Assembly (NCBI RefSeq): GCF_016805305.1
Contig: NZ_JAERQN010000002.1
Coordinates: 372,001 to 436,000, forward strand
Direction: 5' to 3'
Length of the DNA stretch: 64,000 bases
Origin: Falsiroseomonas ponticola
GTDB lineage: Bacteria; Pseudomonadota; Alphaproteobacteria; Acetobacterales; Acetobacteraceae
Shown here in pieces: positions 7,810 to 16,422 of this stretch. The notes under the pieces are model-generated. The model made no database searches, was not told the origin of the DNA, and saw only the letters and a list, made by a program, of their open reading frames with translations. Position numbers and translations under genes: made by a program. Position 1 is the stretch's first letter. The number at the start of each line of letters is the position of its first letter.

Positions 7810-8397
7810 ATGGCTGACCAGAACCTCCCCCCTGACGGCCCCTCCAGCGCCGATGCCTCCCGCCTCCTGCCCGATCCCTCGATCGACCTGAAGGACCACA
7901 TCCGGGGCATCCCGGATTTCCCGAAGCCGGGCATCCTGTTCTACGACATCTCCACCCTGCTCCGGCACGGCAGCGCCTGGCGCACCGCCATGGCGCGGAT
8001 GGCGGACATCATCCGCCCGCACCAGCCGCAGGTGCTGGCCGGCATCGAAAGCCGCGGCTTCCTCGTGGCCGCGCCGCTCGCGCTCGAACTCGGCCTCGGC
8101 TTCGTCATGCTGCGCAAGCCGCGCAAGCTGCCCGGGCTCACCATCGGGCTCAGCTACGCGCTCGAATACGGCACGGACCGGATCGAGATGCAGGCCGACG
8201 CCATCCAGCCCGGCCAGCGCGTCGTGCTGCTGGATGACCTGCTGGCGACGGGCGGCACCATGGCCGCCGGCATCTCCCTGCTCCGCCAGGCCGGCGCCGT
8301 CGTGCCCTGCGCCGCGGCGCTGATCGAATTGACCTTCCTCGGTGGCAGAGGCCGGCTCGATGTCCCGTTCGAAGCGCTCATCCAGTACGAGGATTGA
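7810..8397 (+). CDS. apt: adenine phosphoribosyltransferase
   Basis: Salvages adenine: adenine + PRPP gives AMP + pyrophosphate, in the cytoplasm. 195 residues. The conserved start [23 protein letters not shown] is at about 25-47, with [18 protein letters not shown] at 78-95, RKPRKLPG at 102-109, and the PRPP-binding loop [13 protein letters not shown] at 138-150. The N-terminal 24 residues (polar, Pro/Ser) are an extension relative to the usual 170-180 residue enzyme. The start MADQ follows an ACGACC stretch with no strong ribosome site, so a start nearer residue 25 is not excluded. Its last 38 bases overlap the start of the LOV kinase gene in another frame, suggesting translational coupling. 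Confidence 0.95.
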   Translation: MADQNLPPDGPSSADASRLLPDPSIDLKDHIRGIPDFPKPGILFYDISTLLRHGSAWRTAMARMADIIRPHQPQVLAGIESRGFLVAAPLALELGLGFVMLRKPRKLPGLTIGLSYALEYGTDRIEMQADAIQPGQRVVLLDDLLATGGTMAAGISLLRQAGAVVPCAAALIELTFLGGRGRLDVPFEALIQYED

Positions 8398-10501
8398 CCG
8401 GCCTCCGCCGGCGGGATCGGAAGCCGATCCGCCGCCGGAGACGCCGGCCAGACTCTCGCCCGCCGCCGGGTCACTCCCCGGACCGGCGGCGGGCATCCCG
8501 GAACACGCTGCCCTCCCGGCCGCCCTCGCGCTGGCCGGTTTTCCGGCCGTGCTGGCCGCCGCCGCCGCCGCCGCGCCCACCGGCATCGTCATCGCCGACC
8601 CGACGCTGCCGGACTGCCCCATCATCTTCGCCAACCCCGCCTTCCACCGCATCACCGGCTACCCGCCGGAGGCCGTGATCGGCCGCAACTGCCGCTTCCT
8701 CCAGGGCCCGGGGACGGAGCCGGAGGCGATCGCCGCCATCCGCGCCGCGGTCGCAGAGGCCCGGCCCCTCGACATCCGCCTGGTCAACTACCGGCGCGAC
8801 GGGCGGCGCTTCGTCAACGAACTCCACCTCTCCCCGGTCTTCGACGCCGATGGCCGGCTGCGCCACATCCTCGGCATCCAGCATGACGTGACGGAGCGCG
8901 TGGCCGCCGAACAGGCCGCCCGCACCGCCCAGCGCGCGGCGGAGCGCGCCCGCCGCGCGGCCGAGCGCGCGAGCGCCGAGAAATCCGAATTCCTCGCCTT
9001 CATGAGCCACGAGGTCCGCACGCCGCTGAACGGCGTGCTCGGCACTCTCTCCCTCCTCACCGACACGACGCTCGATGCCGAGCAGCGCGCCTATGTGGAC
9101 ACCGCCCGCCGCTGCGGGGACACGCTGCTCTGGACGGTGAACGAGATCCTGGACCTCTCGCGCATCGAGGCCGGGCGGATGGAGCTGGAATCCATCCCCT
9201 TCGACCTCGACCATCCCGTGCGGGACGTGCTGGCCCTGCAGGCGGCGGCAGCGGCGGAGAAGGGCATCGGGCTCTGCGCCCGCATCGACCCGGCCCTGCC
9301 GAAGCGCGTGGTGGGGGATCCGCAGCGGCTGCGCCAGGTGCTGCTGAACCTGGCCGACAACGCCGTGAAGTTCACCGCCGCCGGGGCGGTCGAGATCCGC
9401 CTGGCCCGCTTCGCCGACCGCCTGGTGGTGGAGGTGCAGGACAGCGGCTGCGGCATCTCCCCCTCGCTCCGCCGCCGCCTGTTCCAGCGCTTCCAGCAGG
9501 CGGATTCCGGCACGGCGCGGCGGCATGGCGGGTCGGGCCTCGGCCTGATGATCTGCCGCCGCCTGGTCGGGCTGATGGGCGGCACCATCGCGGTGGAGAG
9601 CGAGGCCGGCGCCGGCAGCGTCTTCCGCTTCGACCTGCCGCTGGTGGCCGCGGCCGACCAGCCCGCCGGCACGGCGCCCGCCATGCTGCTGCCGGACGCC
9701 CCGGCGCCGCCGCCGCCCCGCCGCGCGCCGGATGGCACGCCGCGCGGCCGGCTTCTGCTGGCGGAGGATGGGGAGGCGAGCCAGCTGGTCGCCGCCGCCA
9801 TGCTGCGCCGCGCCGGCTTCGCCGTGGATCTGGTGACGGACGGGATGGAGGCGGTGGCCGCCGCCGGGCGCGGTTCCTACGACGCCATCCTGATGGATGT
9901 GCGCATGCCGGGCCTGGATGGCTACGCCGCCACCGCCATGATCCGGGCGCTGGAGGGGGAGGCGGCGCAGGTCCCCATCCTCGCCTTCACCGCCGCCGCC
10001 ATGCCGGGCGATGCGGAACGCTGCCTCGCCGCCGGGATGGACGGCCACCTCGCCAAGCCGGTGGACCGGGACGCGCTGGTGGGCGCCGTCGCCGCGCTGA
10101 TGGAACGCCGCCCGCGCCGCCCGGCCCCGGGGCCGGAGCCCGGCCCGCCCCATTCGCTGCTGGACCGCGCGACGCTGGAGGAGCTGCGTGGCGCGCTCGG
10201 CCCCGGGCGCCTGCCGGACCTGATCGCGATCTTCGTGGCGGAAACCGAGGCGCGGCTGCGCCGCCTGCTGTCCGGGCTGCCCTTGCCGGTGCTGGAGGAG
10301 GAGGCCCATTCCCTGCAGGCGGCCGCCGGCACCTTCGGCGTGGCCGCGCTGCGGGAGGCTGCGCTGGCGCTGGAATCGGCCGCCCGTGCGGGGGATGCGG
10401 CGCGGGCGGACCGGTTGCTGGCCGGCCTGCCGCCGCTCGTGGAACGCAGCCTCTCCGCCCTGTCCCGCGCCGCCGGCCAGGCGGTGGAGACGCCATCCTG
10501 A
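8360..10501 (+). CDS. blue-light LOV sensor hybrid histidine kinase with receiver and Hpt domains, 713 residues
   Basis: Cytoplasmic photoreceptor kinase. A Pro/Ala-rich N-terminus is followed by a LOV/PAS domain (about residues 65-180) with the flavin-adduct motif GRNCRFLQG (Cys 111). Next is a dimerisation/phospho-acceptor domain with His 217 in [12 protein letters not shown]. The ATPase domain has N (NLADNAVKF), DSGCGI and [14 protein letters not shown] boxes. A receiver domain has Asp 513 in [12 protein letters not shown] and Lys in HLAKPVD. The C-terminal Hpt domain has His 650 in [15 protein letters not shown]. No membrane segment is present. The ATG at 8360 has AGAGG eight bases upstream; an in-frame GTG at 8342 is the alternative. 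It overlaps the end of apt by 38 bases. The whole phosphorelay is inside one chain, so a separate output regulator must lie elsewhere. Confidence 0.92.
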   Translation: MSRSKRSSSTRIDRPPPAGSEADPPPETPARLSPAAGSLPGPAAGIPEHAALPAALALAGFPAVLAAAAAAAPTGIVIADPTLPDCPIIFANPAFHRITGYPPEAVIGRNCRFLQGPGTEPEAIAAIRAAVAEARPLDIRLVNYRRDGRRFVNELHLSPVFDADGRLRHILGIQHDVTERVAAEQAARTAQRAAERARRAAERASAEKSEFLAFMSHEVRTPLNGVLGTLSLLTDTTLDAEQRAYVDTARRCGDTLLWTVNEILDLSRIEAGRMELESIPFDLDHPVRDVLALQAAAAAEKGIGLCARIDPALPKRVVGDPQRLRQVLLNLADNAVKFTAAGAVEIRLARFADRLVVEVQDSGCGISPSLRRRLFQRFQQADSGTARRHGGSGLGLMICRRLVGLMGGTIAVESEAGAGSVFRFDLPLVAAADQPAGTAPAMLLPDAPAPPPPRRAPDGTPRGRLLLAEDGEASQLVAAAMLRRAGFAVDLVTDGMEAVAAAGRGSYDAILMDVRMPGLDGYAATAMIRALEGEAAQVPILAFTAAAMPGDAERCLAAGMDGHLAKPVDRDALVGAVAALMERRPRRPAPGPEPGPPHSLLDRATLEELRGALGPGRLPDLIAIFVAETEARLRRLLSGLPLPVLEEEAHSLQAAAGTFGVAALREAALALESAARAGDAARADRLLAGLPPLVERSLSALSRAAGQAVETPS

Positions 10502-10600
10502 AGGCTGGCCCCTGCCGCCGCGCCACGGGCTGGCAGGAGCCTGCCACGATTGCGCCTCATTCCGGCGGCTAGGTGGCGGCGGATGGAGAGGCCGAGGGGG

Positions 10601-11605
10601 ATGGGAAGCATGTACCCGACCCGAAGGGGGCTCACCGGCGCGGCCCTGGCGGCGGCGCTGGCCGCGGCCTCGCGCCCATCCCGTGCCGCCGCCCCCGTGC
10701 CGGAAGCCGCCACCCTGCTGGCCCCGGGGCCGGAGGATGGGCCGGAAGCGCGCATGGCCGCCCGCGCCGCCGCGGCGCTGGCGCGTGGGCTGGTGCAGGC
10801 CGCCGCGGTGCGCGTCGCGGTGCTGGGCGGGCCGGATGGCATCACGGCGGCCAACCGCTTCGCCTCCTCCACCGCGCCCGATGGCCGCGTGCTGCTGATG
10901 CTGCCGGGCCTGGCCGCCCAGGCGCAGCTGGTGGGGGACAGCCGCGCCCGCTACGAGCCGCGGCAATGGCCGGCGCTCTGCGCCAGCCTGCAGGCCGCGG
11001 TGGTGGCGGGGCGGGGCGCGCCGGCGGATGCCGCGCCGCTGCGCGTCGCCCTGCCCAGCCCCGGCGCGCCGGAAGCCGCGGCGCTGCTGGCGCTCGACCT
11101 GCTCGGCCGGCGCACCACGCCGATCTTCGGCCTGTCCGGCCCGGCGGCGGAGGCCGCGGTGCGGAACGGCCAGGCGGATGCGCTGGTGATCTGCGGCGCC
11201 GCGCCCGGCGCCCGCGCCGCCGCGCTGGGCCTTGCCGCCTGGTTCGCCTTCGATGCCGCGGGCGGGGGGCGGGACCAGATGGCGCCGGAGATCCCCTCCC
11301 TCGGCGACCTGCTGCCGGATCCGCACCGGCCGGACCTGCTGGATGCCGCCCGCGCCGCCGGCGCCGCGCTGCGCACCCGCGCCCTGGTCGTGCTGCCGCC
11401 GCTCACCTCCGCCGATGTGGTGGCGCTGTGGCGGGGTGCGGCGCAGCGATGGGCGGAGGAAGCGCCGGGCCCGGCCGATGACGGCGCGCGCCGCGTCGGC
11501 GCGGCGGAGGCGACGATGCTCTCCTCCACCCTCTGCGCGGCGCCCGACATCGCGCTGGCCTATCGCGAATGGCTGCTGCGCCGCCTCAACTGGCGGGCAG
11601 GATAG
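10601..11605 (+). CDS. divergent Bug/TctC-type periplasmic solute-binding protein, 334 residues
   Basis: A twin-arginine-like leader (TRRGLTGAALAAALAAAS) is followed by a Bug-family fold. Aligned by eye, TLLAPGPEDGPEARMAARAAAAL replaces the usual VPFPAGG..D..AR stretch, VAVLGGPDGITAANRFAS the GAGGN..A..VA region, and APDGRVLLM the PDGYTLL motif. The second half retains VALPSPGAPEAAALLALDLL and PEIPSLGDLLPD (family LPDVPTL). The missing PAGG and GAGG motifs make this a diverged member. The start MGSMYPTRR is preceded by GAGGGG. Only three bases separate its stop from the end of the convergent AbrB-type membrane protein gene, a possible functional partner. Confidence 0.7.
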   Translation: MGSMYPTRRGLTGAALAAALAAASRPSRAAAPVPEAATLLAPGPEDGPEARMAARAAAALARGLVQAAAVRVAVLGGPDGITAANRFASSTAPDGRVLLMLPGLAAQAQLVGDSRARYEPRQWPALCASLQAAVVAGRGAPADAAPLRVALPSPGAPEAAALLALDLLGRRTTPIFGLSGPAAEAAVRNGQADALVICGAAPGARAAALGLAAWFAFDAAGGGRDQMAPEIPSLGDLLPDPHRPDLLDAARAAGAALRTRALVVLPPLTSADVVALWRGAAQRWAEEAPGPADDGARRVGAAEATMLSSTLCAAPDIALAYREWLLRRLNWRAG

Positions 11606-11608
11606 CCG

Positions 11609-12718
11609 CTACTTCGCCAGCCCGATCCTGACCGCGATGCGCCAGATCGGATCGACCAGCAGGTTGCAGGCGACGGTGCGCACCAGGTGGAAACCCAGCA
11701 CCAGCGGCACCGCCATGTCGAGCGCCTTGGCCGTGATCGTCATCTCCGGCATCCCCCCCGGCGCCATGCCGAGCAGCGCCGCCGTGACCGGCAGGCCCGA
11801 CACCCAGGCCAGCGCCACGGCGCAGGCCGCCAGGATGGCGGAGAGCAGCAGCGTGGAGCCGACGGAAGCGAGCGCCAGCCGCCGCGAACTCAGGATGAAG
11901 CGGCGGCTCAGCCGCTGGCCCAGGCTGGCGCCCATGCCGATCTGGCCGAGATTGACCATCCAGGTCGGCACGCCGGATGGCAGCACGCCGAAGGCCGCCA
12001 TCAGCACCACGATCGCGCAGGGGCCGAGCATCCAGGGATTGGCCAGCGGCATCAGCCGGAACAGGAAGGCCGCCGCGAAGCCCGCGGGCACCAGCAGCAG
12101 CAGGCCCAGCATGTCCACCGCCGGCCGTTCCGCCAGGAAGGCGCCCGCCCCCCCGCGCGGCGCCAGCCAGGTGATCAGCGGCGGGAAGATCACCACCACC
12201 AGCATCACCCGGATGGTCTGCGCCAGCGTCACCGCGGGGACGGAGACATTGGCCCGCTGCGCCAGCACCGCCATGACGATGACGCCCCCCGGCACCGCCG
12301 CGAAATAGCCGGTGCGCGTATCCGTCCCCGCCATGCGCGCGAAGGCCTGCGCCACCAGCGCGCCGATGATGATGCTGGCCACCGCCGCCACCACCAGCCA
12401 GGGAAGCGCGGTGGCCAGCGCCGCCAGCACGGGGGTGGAGAAGGTCTGCCCGAAGCCGAGGCCGAGGAACACCAGCCCGACCGGCCGCATCGGCGGCGCC
12501 ACCGCCGCGCGGTCATGCCAGGCCAGCGCCCCGGTCGCCGCCATGGCGCCCAGCATCCAGGCCAGCGGGATATGCAGCAGGGAGAACAGCGCCCCGCCCC
12601 CCGCCGCGGCCAGCGCCGTCAGCAGATAGGCCAGGGGCCCGGGCGGCGCGGGCGGCGAAGGGGGAGGGGAGGGGGCCACGACCGAGATTTCTTCCGTGGT
12701 GCAGCATCCTCCCGCCAT
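11609..12718 (-). CDS. AbrB family integral membrane protein, 369 residues
   Basis: Belongs to the membrane family called AbrB duplication (formerly misnamed ammonia monooxygenase; not the Bacillus DNA-binding AbrB). About ten membrane helices arranged as two related halves. The diagnostic motifs are HIPLAWMLGAM (first half) and LANPWMLGP (second half), and AVPGGVIVM and MAPGGMPEMTITAK, which repeat the P-G-G signature. The N-terminal 28 residues are Pro/Ser-rich, and a GTG start inside them (near VAPSPPP) is possible. The function is not established; transport of organic acids is a reasonable guess given the Bug-type binding protein that converges on it. Confidence 0.82.
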   Translation of the reverse strand: MAGGCCTTEEISVVAPSPPPSPPAPPGPLAYLLTALAAAGGGALFSLLHIPLAWMLGAMAATGALAWHDRAAVAPPMRPVGLVFLGLGFGQTFSTPVLAALATALPWLVVAAVASIIIGALVAQAFARMAGTDTRTGYFAAVPGGVIVMAVLAQRANVSVPAVTLAQTIRVMLVVVIFPPLITWLAPRGGAGAFLAERPAVDMLGLLLLVPAGFAAAFLFRLMPLANPWMLGPCAIVVLMAAFGVLPSGVPTWMVNLGQIGMGASLGQRLSRRFILSSRRLALASVGSTLLLSAILAACAVALAWVSGLPVTAALLGMAPGGMPEMTITAKALDMAVPLVLGFHLVRTVACNLLVDPIWRIAVRIGLAK

Positions 12719-12934
12719 GCGATGCGGTCAAACCCGTGCCAGGATTGGGTCCCTGCTCATGGTCAAGGCGGATTCTCGCGCCGTGACGCATTCTTCCGGC
12801 CGCGCTTAACGCTTCGGTAGCGGCCATCCCGCATGGTGGGCGTTGACGCCGGAAATATCGCGCCCGGCTGTCCGCCTCCGCCTCGCCAGGGGCGGACCAT
12901 CTCGCCAGGAGGGCGCTTCCGGAAGAGTCCGCCC

Positions 12935-13219
12935 ATGAGCACCGCCATGCTCCAGCCCGCCAGCCCCGCCTCCTCCGCGACGCCGATCCTGCCGCCGCGG
13001 GGCCAGACGCCCTCGACGGCCGAGACGGCGCCAGCGGAGGTCGCGCCCGCGATGCCCAATCCGCGCCTGCGGATCGACCCCGCGCTGAGCCTGGTGGTGA
13101 TCGAGTTCCGCGACGCGGTGGGAGAGGTCTCCCTGTCCATCCCGACGCCGAAGGAGCTGGAAGCCTATCGCGACCAGCCGCGGCCCGAACCCGCGCCGAG
13201 CGTCGACGTCTCCCGCTGA
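12935..13219 (+). CDS. FlaG-like flagellar protein, 94 residues
   Basis: A short protein whose N-terminal half is Ala/Pro/Thr-rich. The C-terminal half (LRIDPALSLVVIEFRDAVGE then VSLSIPTPKELEAYR) matches the FlaG pattern of a beta-hairpin followed by IP(S/T)..E...Y. FlaG proteins influence filament growth in other bacteria. The start MSTAML at 12935 has GGAAGAG upstream; earlier in-frame starts add a low-complexity extension. It lies just before, and converges on, the flagellin operon, which supports the assignment. Family membership is moderately sure; function is inferred. Confidence 0.65.
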   Translation: MSTAMLQPASPASSATPILPPRGQTPSTAETAPAEVAPAMPNPRLRIDPALSLVVIEFRDAVGEVSLSIPTPKELEAYRDQPRPEPAPSVDVSR

Positions 13220-13229
13220 AATCCCCGCC

Positions 13230-13246
13230 GCGCGCCGGCGGCGCGC
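13230..13246. terminator. hairpin between FlaG-like and DUF1217 genes
   Basis: GCGCGCC-GGC-GGCGCGC, a 7-bp perfect stem in the 30-base gap between convergent stops. No T-run. Probably terminates the flagellin-flaF-DUF1217 transcript and the FlaG-like gene. Confidence 0.45.
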
Positions 13247-13249
13247 GCC

Positions 13250-14554
13250 TCATGCGGTGAAGGAAATGCGCCGCGTGGACAGGTTGGCGATGGTGCTGGC
13301 GCTGCTGCCGCCGAACAGCGCCATCGTCGCGCTGTTGCCGCCGCTGGTGGTGCCGGCGGACAGTGCCAGGTAGCGCTGCGCCATCTTCGCCACTTCCCGC
13401 GTATCCTGCAGCTTGGTGATGTCGAGCCGCCGGGTCAGCAGCGATTTCTGCTGGTCGAAATCCAGCGCGCCGAAGCTCTCCGGCAGGCCGAGCGCGCCGC
13501 GCACCACCGCGGTCAGCGCCTTGTCCTCCATCAGGCCGACGATCGTCGTCGCCTTGGCGGCGTTGCGCATGAAGTACAGCGCCTCCCGCAGCCCCGCATT
13601 GCCCTCGCCCATCGCCTTCTCGTAGCGGTTGGTGACGGCGCCGGCGACCAGGCGGTCCAGCAGGGCCGGATCGGCGGCGAAGGGAGAGGTCGCGGCCGCT
13701 TCCGCCGCGGCCGCGGCCGCCGCCGCCTCATCCCCCAGCCGCGTCGCGCGGCTGAGCGAGGCGGCCTGCGCGGTGCCGAGCGCCGCCATCTGCCGCGTGG
13801 TCAGCGCGCGGGACTGGTCGAAGCTCATCGCCGCGAGCTGCGTGGTGGACAGCGCCGCCACCTGTTCCGTGCCCATGGTGGCGATCTGGGTGGAGGAGAG
13901 GGCGCGGATCTGCGCCGCGCTCCATTGCCGGGCCTCGCCGGGGTCGATCACCGCGACCTGCAGCGGCGTCAGCGCCGCCACCTGCGCGGGCCGCAGCGCC
14001 GCCACCTGCGTCGATCCCAGCGCGCGCACATCCGGCAGGTCGAGCACCGAGATGGCGGCGGAGCCGAGCGCGCGGAGCTGCGTGGTGGACAGCGCCGCGA
14101 CCTGCGTGCTGGACAGGGCGCGCACCTGGTCCGTGGTCAGCCCCGCCACCTGCTTCGCGGTCAGGGCGGCGATCTGCGTCGTCGTCAGCGCCGCCACCTG
14201 CGTCGTCGTCAGCGCGCTGGCCTGGCGGGTGGCGAAGGCCGCGGCCAGTTCGCGCCAGCGCCGGTCGGTCAGCTTGTTGGCCAGGCTGCCTTCGGCGGTC
14301 GGGTCCTCGGTCAGGATCTTGCGCAGGATGCCGCGCTTGTCGATCTCGCCTTCCAGCTGGAAGGCTTCCAGCACCACCTGCAGGGTGCGGCGGTCCTTCA
14401 GCAGGCTCTCGACATCCCGGTGCTTCGTCGCCGCGTCCCGGAAGCGGTCCATCGCCGCCTTGGTGTCGGCGCGCGCGGCGAAGCGCGCTTCCAGGTTGGC
14501 GCCGTCGCGGCTCGCGACGGCGAAGGCCGTCAGCGCGCCGAGGCCGGGTAGCAT
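13250..14554 (-). CDS. DUF1217 flagellar-cluster protein split by a 19-copy octapeptide repeat, 434 residues
   Basis: Residues 1-110 (ADTKAAMDRFRDAATKHRDV, LEAFQLEGEIDKRGILRKIL, LANKLTDRRWRELAAAFA) and about 295-434 (GNAGLREALYFMRNA, ALGLPESFGALDFDQQKSLL, RRLDITKLQDTREVAKMAQR) form the two halves of a DUF1217 domain, a family found in alphaproteobacterial flagellar clusters. Between them, residues 115-266 are 19 uninterrupted octads of the form L-[ST]-x-x-Q-[VIL]-A-A, then an Ala-rich stretch (DEAAAAAAAAEAAA). In the usual DUF1217 protein the halves are joined by a short linker. There is no signal peptide, as expected for a protein exported by, or acting in, the flagellar machine. Its start is one base past the flaF stop. 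The same octads fill the protein at 53562. Confidence 0.85.
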   Translation of the reverse strand: MLPGLGALTAFAVASRDGANLEARFAARADTKAAMDRFRDAATKHRDVESLLKDRRTLQVVLEAFQLEGEIDKRGILRKILTEDPTAEGSLANKLTDRRWRELAAAFATRQASALTTTQVAALTTTQIAALTAKQVAGLTTDQVRALSSTQVAALSTTQLRALGSAAISVLDLPDVRALGSTQVAALRPAQVAALTPLQVAVIDPGEARQWSAAQIRALSSTQIATMGTEQVAALSTTQLAAMSFDQSRALTTRQMAALGTAQAASLSRATRLGDEAAAAAAAAEAAATSPFAADPALLDRLVAGAVTNRYEKAMGEGNAGLREALYFMRNAAKATTIVGLMEDKALTAVVRGALGLPESFGALDFDQQKSLLTRRLDITKLQDTREVAKMAQRYLALSAGTTSGGNSATMALFGGSSASTIANLSTRRISFTA

Positions 14555-14555
14555 G

Positions 14556-14957
14556 TCACGCCATGCCCGCGACGAAGTGCAGCACGGTGCCCGCGGGCGC
14601 CGAAGGCGCGGCCGGCAGGGCGCGCTGGGCTTCCAGCGCCTCGATCATGTCGCGATGCAGCGCCATCAGCGGCTCCAGGCTGCCCCCGTCATCGAGCCGG
14701 AGGTCCGTCTCCCGCTGCGCCCAGAGGCCGAGGGAGATGAGCTGCCCGCGCAGCGCCGGCGGCAGCTTGTTGCCCGGCGATCCCAGGTCGCTGATCAGGA
14801 TCGACCACAGGCGGTGCACCTTCTCCAGCGCCGTGGCGCGGGATTTCGTGTCGGTGGCGGCGGCCATGAGGCCGTTGACGTAGCGGAAGGCGCGCAACTC
14901 GATGTCGCGCGGATGGGCGTGGGCGTTCTGGGTGGCGGCGTAGCGCGCAGCGCTCAT
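14556..14957 (-). CDS. flaF: flagellar biosynthesis regulator FlaF
   Basis: 133 residues, matching the FlaF family in full length: YAATQNAHAHPRDIELRAF, TKSRATALEKVHRLWSILISD, LPPALRGQLISLGLWAQRET and HRDMIEALEAQ. FlaF acts with FlbT to match flagellin synthesis to filament assembly and is needed for flagellin secretion in Caulobacter. The start has GGAGGG just upstream. It follows flagellin in the same direction, behind a very strong terminator, and is tightly linked to the DUF1217 gene. Confidence 0.92.
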   Translation of the reverse strand: MSAARYAATQNAHAHPRDIELRAFRYVNGLMAAATDTKSRATALEKVHRLWSILISDLGSPGNKLPPALRGQLISLGLWAQRETDLRLDDGGSLEPLMALHRDMIEALEAQRALPAAPSAPAGTVLHFVAGMA

Positions 14958-14979
14958 GATCCCTCCGGTTTGTACGATC

Positions 14980-15014
14980 CGGCGGGGGCGCCGGCACCGC
15001 CGGCGCCCCCGCCG
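14980..15014 (-). terminator. very strong hairpin after the flagellin gene
   Basis: A perfect 16-bp GC stem (CGGCGGGGGCGCCGGC and its complement) with loop ACC, 23 bases past the flagellin stop. It separates the highly expressed flagellin from flaF, and would both end most transcripts and protect the flagellin mRNA 3' end. Confidence 0.8.
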
Positions 15015-15036
15015 CCTTCGACGATCGGTCAGCCGA

Positions 15037-16227
15037 TCATCGGAACAGGCTGAGCAGCGACTGGCTCTGTTCGTTGGCGATGGAGAGCGACTGCGTCGCC
15101 AGCTGCTGCTTGGTCTGCAGGCTGGTCAGCCGCGCGCTTTCCTCCGCCAGGTCCGCATCGACCAGGGCGCCGAGGCCCTCCTTGATCGAGTCGTTCAGCT
15201 GGGTGGTGAAGGTCGTCAGGCCGTCCACCTGGCGGATATTGGCGCCGAGGTTCGCAAGCCGCGTGCCCATCAGGTCGATGGCGCCTTCCACCAGCGCGAT
15301 CGCCTCATCCTGGCCCGTGCCCGCCGCCGGCGCCGCTTCCACCGTGGCGCCGGTGATGTCGGTGGTGACATCCTCGGAGTTGCCGCGGATGTACAGCTCG
15401 CCCTCATTGTTCAGGCCGGCATCCAGGCCCGCTTCCTTCATCCGCGTGATCAGGGCGGTGATGCGGGTCAGCGGGCTGTCCGTCGCCTCGAACTGCACGT
15501 CATACACGCGGACATTCGGGTCGGGCGTGGTGCCCAGCGCGGCGGTGCCGTCGCTGAACTCGAACACCAGGTCCACGTCTTCCAGCGCCGTCGCCGGGTC
15601 ATTGTCCAGGTCGCGCTGCACCGTCACGGTCAGCACCTCGCCATTCGCGGGCGCCAGCGTGTCGTCGAAGGTGATGGTGCGGGCGGCGGAGGTGACCGAC
15701 AGGCCCGTCAGGTCCAGGCCCGCCGCCGTGCTGTCCGTGCCCTGCACGGAGGTGACGGAGCCCTGGATGTCGCGCACGATGTCGACCGAGGTGTTGGTCA
15801 CGCCTTCCACCGTCAGGCCGTTCACCAGCAGGTTCACGCCGTTGAAGGTGGCGGAACGGGCGAAGGCGTCGATGTTCTGCAGCGCGTTGGTGATCTGGTT
15901 GTTGATCTGCTCCGCATCCAGGCCCTGCTGCTGGCCCTGCGTCATGGTCTGCTTCAGCCGGCCGAGTTCGTCGGAGATCTGCGTCGCGGCGTCGCGCGCC
16001 ACCGTCAGCGCGGACTTGCCGAACTTCAGGCTGTCCTTCACCGCCGTCATGCCGTTCAGGTCGGCGCGCATGTTCTGCGAGATCGCGAACACCGCGGGAT
16101 CGTCATCCGCCTTGCTGATGCGCAGGTTCGTCTCGATCCGCTGCTGGGTCTTCCCCATGTCCTTGCCGATGTTGTTCAGCGAGCGGATCGCCGCCATGGC
16201 GGCGGCATTGGTGTTGACGGAGGACAT
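15037..16227 (-). CDS. flagellin
   Basis: Filament subunit, 396 residues. The N-terminal coiled-coil part (SSVNTNAAAMAAIRSLNNI, RISKADDDPAVFAISQNMRA, INNQITNALQNIDAFARSAT, FNGVNLLVNG; to about 150) and the C-terminal part (ANLGANIRQVDGLTTFTTQL then QQLATQSLSIANEQSQSLLS before LFR) are both intact. The middle (about 150-310) is a variable, beta-rich surface domain, so this is longer than the 270-280 residue flagellins of many alphaproteobacteria. The start MSSVNTN is chosen because GGAG lies nine bases before it; an ATG nine bases upstream abuts that site. The leader holds a hairpin and a tiny upstream reading frame. Confidence 0.96.
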   Translation of the reverse strand: MSSVNTNAAAMAAIRSLNNIGKDMGKTQQRIETNLRISKADDDPAVFAISQNMRADLNGMTAVKDSLKFGKSALTVARDAATQISDELGRLKQTMTQGQQQGLDAEQINNQITNALQNIDAFARSATFNGVNLLVNGLTVEGVTNTSVDIVRDIQGSVTSVQGTDSTAAGLDLTGLSVTSAARTITFDDTLAPANGEVLTVTVQRDLDNDPATALEDVDLVFEFSDGTAALGTTPDPNVRVYDVQFEATDSPLTRITALITRMKEAGLDAGLNNEGELYIRGNSEDVTTDITGATVEAAPAAGTGQDEAIALVEGAIDLMGTRLANLGANIRQVDGLTTFTTQLNDSIKEGLGALVDADLAEESARLTSLQTKQQLATQSLSIANEQSQSLLSLFR

Positions 16228-16259
16228 CGTCCCCATCTCCTTCGACAGGCGTTCCGTGG

Positions 16260-16286
16260 TCAGGCCGGCATTTTGCCTCCCTCCTC
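16260..16286 (-). promoter_or_regulatory. upstream mini-reading frame in the flagellin leader
   Basis: On the minus strand, a strong GAGGAGGGAGG site is followed by ATG CCG GCC TGA (three codons and a stop), 32 bases before the flagellin start. It could tune translation of flagellin; it may also be chance. Confidence 0.3.
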
Positions 16287-16330
16287 ACGGGGCCGGGCGC
16301 ACCGCGTCGCTACGACGCCGCCGCCACCGG

Positions 16331-16362
16331 CCGGAGACCCGCGCTCCGCGGGCCTTCTCCGG
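16331..16362 (-). promoter_or_regulatory. extended hairpin in the flagellin 5' region
   Basis: CCGGAGA pairs with TCTCCGG around an inner CCCGCG-CTC-CGCGGG stem, with a three-base bulge. It lies between flbT and flagellin, about 100 bases before the flagellin start. It may end the flbT transcript or form part of a long flagellin leader, the kind of RNA that FlbT is known to bind in Caulobacter. Which one is not decidable here. Confidence 0.4.
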
Positions 16363-16422
16363 TATCCTGCCACGACGGGAATGAAGCTTGCGTAAAGCCC
16401 CCTTCGCCGCGGCAGGAAGAAC

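Noticed and set aside
10601..11605. Treating the Bug-like gene as a pseudogene
   Set aside because: The frame is intact, has a leader and ribosome site, and the fold-level motifs persist; divergence rather than decay.
12763..13140. 125-codon minus-strand frame opposite the FlaG-like gene
   Set aside because: No conserved motif and Arg/Gly-rich composition; the plus strand carries the FlaG-type C-terminus.
16340..16400. Sigma-54 promoter for flagellin
   Set aside because: The minus strand has a TGGCA word followed by CGGA instead of TTGC at the right distance; only half the consensus is present.
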